A stretch of DNA of 64,000 nucleotides from Acidovorax sp. 106 (GTDB lineage Bacteria; Pseudomonadota; Gammaproteobacteria; Burkholderiales; Burkholderiaceae_C), in assembly GCF_003663825.1 (NCBI RefSeq), contig NZ_RCCC01000001.1, forward strand, positions 2,302,501-2,366,500. Direction: 5' to 3'. Numbering within the stretch: position 1 is the first letter of the stretch; each line of letters begins with the position of its first letter. Both the position numbers and the translations under genes were made by a program. The notes under the pieces are model-generated. The model was not told where the DNA came from, ran no database searches, and was given only the letters and a program-made list of their open reading frames with translations. Positions 63,050 through 64,000 of this stretch are shown here, one piece after another.

Positions 63050-63923
63050 GAGCGTGTTATGAACTTCCCGCTGCAGCCAGCACCCGTGCGGCAGCGGGCA
63101 ACATGAGCACCGCAAACACCAGGAAATGCAGCCCGCCGAGCACTTCGGGTAGTCGCTCGTAGTCCCGCGATAGCCTGCGAAACCTCGCCAGCCAGCCGAA
63201 GCTTCTCTCCACCACCCAGCGGCGCGGCAGCAGTACAAAGCCTTTCTTTGCCTCGGGCAGCTTCACGATGTGCAGGTCGATGCCGTTGTCCTGCGCCGCT
63301 TTGGATGCCGCTTCACCCGTGTAGCCTTGGTCTGCCCAGGCCAGTTGTACCGTGTGGCCCGTGGCCTGCTGTACGTCTTCGCACAGGCGCTGCACCTGCG
63401 CACGTTCCTGTTCGTCTGCAGGCGTGACATGCACTGCCAGCAAGTGGCCCAGCGTGTCCACGGCCATGTGCACCTTGCTGCCGCGCTTGCGTTTGTAGCC
63501 GTCGTAGCCTGCACGTGGACCGCTCTCGCAACTCGATTGCAGCGTGCGCCCATCCATCACTACTGCGCTGGGCTGGCCCTGGCGCCCCTGTGCTACGCGA
63601 ATGATGGAGCGCAGATCCGACACTATCGCCTCGAAGCAGCCCGCGTCAAGCCAACGCCTGCTTTGCTGGTAGACCGCCTCCCACGGCGGCAGATCGTTGG
63701 GCAGCATCCGCCAGGGCGCTCCTGCGCGCACCAGCCAGCGCAGCGCGTTGAAGACTTCGCGCAGATCATGCTCGCGCTGGGGCGCGTGCTGATTCATCAA
63801 GGTCAGGTAGGGCGCAGCGAAGCTCCATTCTTCATCGCTGACGTCTGTCGGGTAAGGCTTGCGGGGCATCTGCAAACTCTACCCTTGGCTCCGTGCTCAC
63901 GCAGCAAAGTTCATAACACGCTC
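63050..63923 (-). mobile_element. Intact IS5-family insertion sequence
   Basis: The ends are perfect inverted repeats: CTAGAGCGTGTTATGAACTT at 63047-63066 and its exact complement at 63907-63926. The palindromic CTAG at each edge may be partly or wholly the target duplication, so the exact border (TA or CTAG duplication) cannot be set from one copy. The element is about 870 bp and carries one uninterrupted transposase gene on the minus strand, so it is probably active. Confidence 0.88.
63057..63869 (-). CDS. IS5-family transposase
   Basis: A 270-residue transposase from ATG at 63869 (a TTG two codons upstream is possible). The N-terminal domain has YPTDVSDEEWSFAAPYL and LRWLVRAGAPWRMLPNDLPPW. 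The catalytic DDE residues are in AVVMDGRTLQSS, LAWADQGYTGE and VVERSFGWLARFRRLSRDYE. Many IS5 relatives express transposase through a frameshift of two frames, whereas here one frame is complete. The stop lies inside the left terminal repeat. Confidence 0.92.
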   Translation of the reverse strand: MPRKPYPTDVSDEEWSFAAPYLTLMNQHAPQREHDLREVFNALRWLVRAGAPWRMLPNDLPPWEAVYQQSRRWLDAGCFEAIVSDLRSIIRVAQGRQGQPSAVVMDGRTLQSSCESGPRAGYDGYKRKRGSKVHMAVDTLGHLLAVHVTPADEQERAQVQRLCEDVQQATGHTVQLAWADQGYTGEAASKAAQDNGIDLHIVKLPEAKKGFVLLPRRWVVERSFGWLARFRRLSRDYERLPEVLGGLHFLVFAVLMLPAAARVLAAAGSS

Positions 63924-64000
63924 TAGCCAGGGCCGCTTCGCTGAGTTTTTTGAGCCGCTTTCAGCGCGGCACGGGCGGGGTGCTTGGATGATTTGGTTTT
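63923..64000 (-). CDS. Possible 3' end of a gene continuing beyond the window
   Basis: The minus strand is open from the window edge for 25 codons to a TAG formed by the CTAG at the right border of the IS element. The peptide is Lys/Ala-rich (SKHPARAALKAAQKTQ) and ends RSGPG. The same TAG would exist without the insertion, so the IS would have landed on the stop codon without changing the product. Too little is visible to identify it, and it may be non-coding. Confidence 0.3.
   Translation of the reverse strand, partial: KTKSSKHPARAALKAAQKTQRSGPG

Overview
The window is high-GC DNA from a betaproteobacterium, most likely Comamonadaceae close to Acidovorax. This is inferred from the gene content (Bug-type solute receptors, tctDE/tctBA, 3-hydroxyacyl-CoA dehydrogenase, DbpA, the phoH-ybeY and ruvA/ruvB blocks) and from a recurrent AGCGCTTAT palindromic intergenic repeat that I associate with this family. 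Coding density is high, with short gene-to-gene overlaps. No rRNA, tRNA or CRISPR array was recognised by eye.

Region 1 (1-8.5 kb): the 3' end of htpG, then a small accessory islet (9-bp tandem repeat, three unrecognised small genes, a 146-bp element bounded by perfect 15-bp inverted repeats). A 1000-residue hybrid histidine kinase follows, then an exosortase H locus (xrtH plus its associated membrane protein) that overlaps tail-to-tail with an orphan OmpR-type response regulator. Region 2 (8.5-14.6 kb): stress functions. These are srkA, a DUF2855 protein, a Ser/Thr kinase fused to a universal-stress domain and translationally coupled to a metallophosphoesterase, a two-helix K+ channel, and ohrR-ohr. 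Region 3 (14.8-19.1 kb): tctBA with divergent tctDE but no tctC. Region 4 (19.1-31 kb): hydroxyacyl-CoA dehydrogenase, a GMC oxidoreductase, an ABC exporter of NodI/NodJ type whose two genes are separated by purT and a GGDEF-EAL protein, a second GGDEF protein, and AMP nucleosidase.

Region 5 (31-38.5 kb): an MgtC/DUF4010 membrane protein, dbpA, and a catabolic-looking block (Bug receptor, GntR regulator, second paralogous Bug receptor, PDC-hydrolase-type amidohydrolase) with two strong candidate operators, then dtd. Region 6 (38.6-48.1 kb): a TauE/SafE-type permease, then a seven-gene minus-strand run cyoABCD-SURF1-regB-regA that joins a bo3-type quinol oxidase to a redox two-component system. 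A divergent MHS-type transporter lies upstream.

Region 7 (48.2-64 kb): phoH-ybeY, ruvA and ruvB separated by a lower-GC lipoprotein protease with three C-terminal repeats, a DUF4136/histidine phosphatase/DSD1 operon, a pteridine operon (TGX3RXG short-chain reductase, folB, ttcA), a NDUFAF7-type methyltransferase, a third Bug receptor coupled to a large DUF3604 protein, and an intact IS5-family element at the right edge.

No single unmistakable new defence-type or RNA-based system was found. The best candidates for new biology are the kinase-USP/phosphatase pair, the Bug-DUF3604 operon, the duplicated Bug/GntR/amidohydrolase block with its operators, the protease inserted between ruvA and ruvB, and the 146-bp inverted-repeat element.
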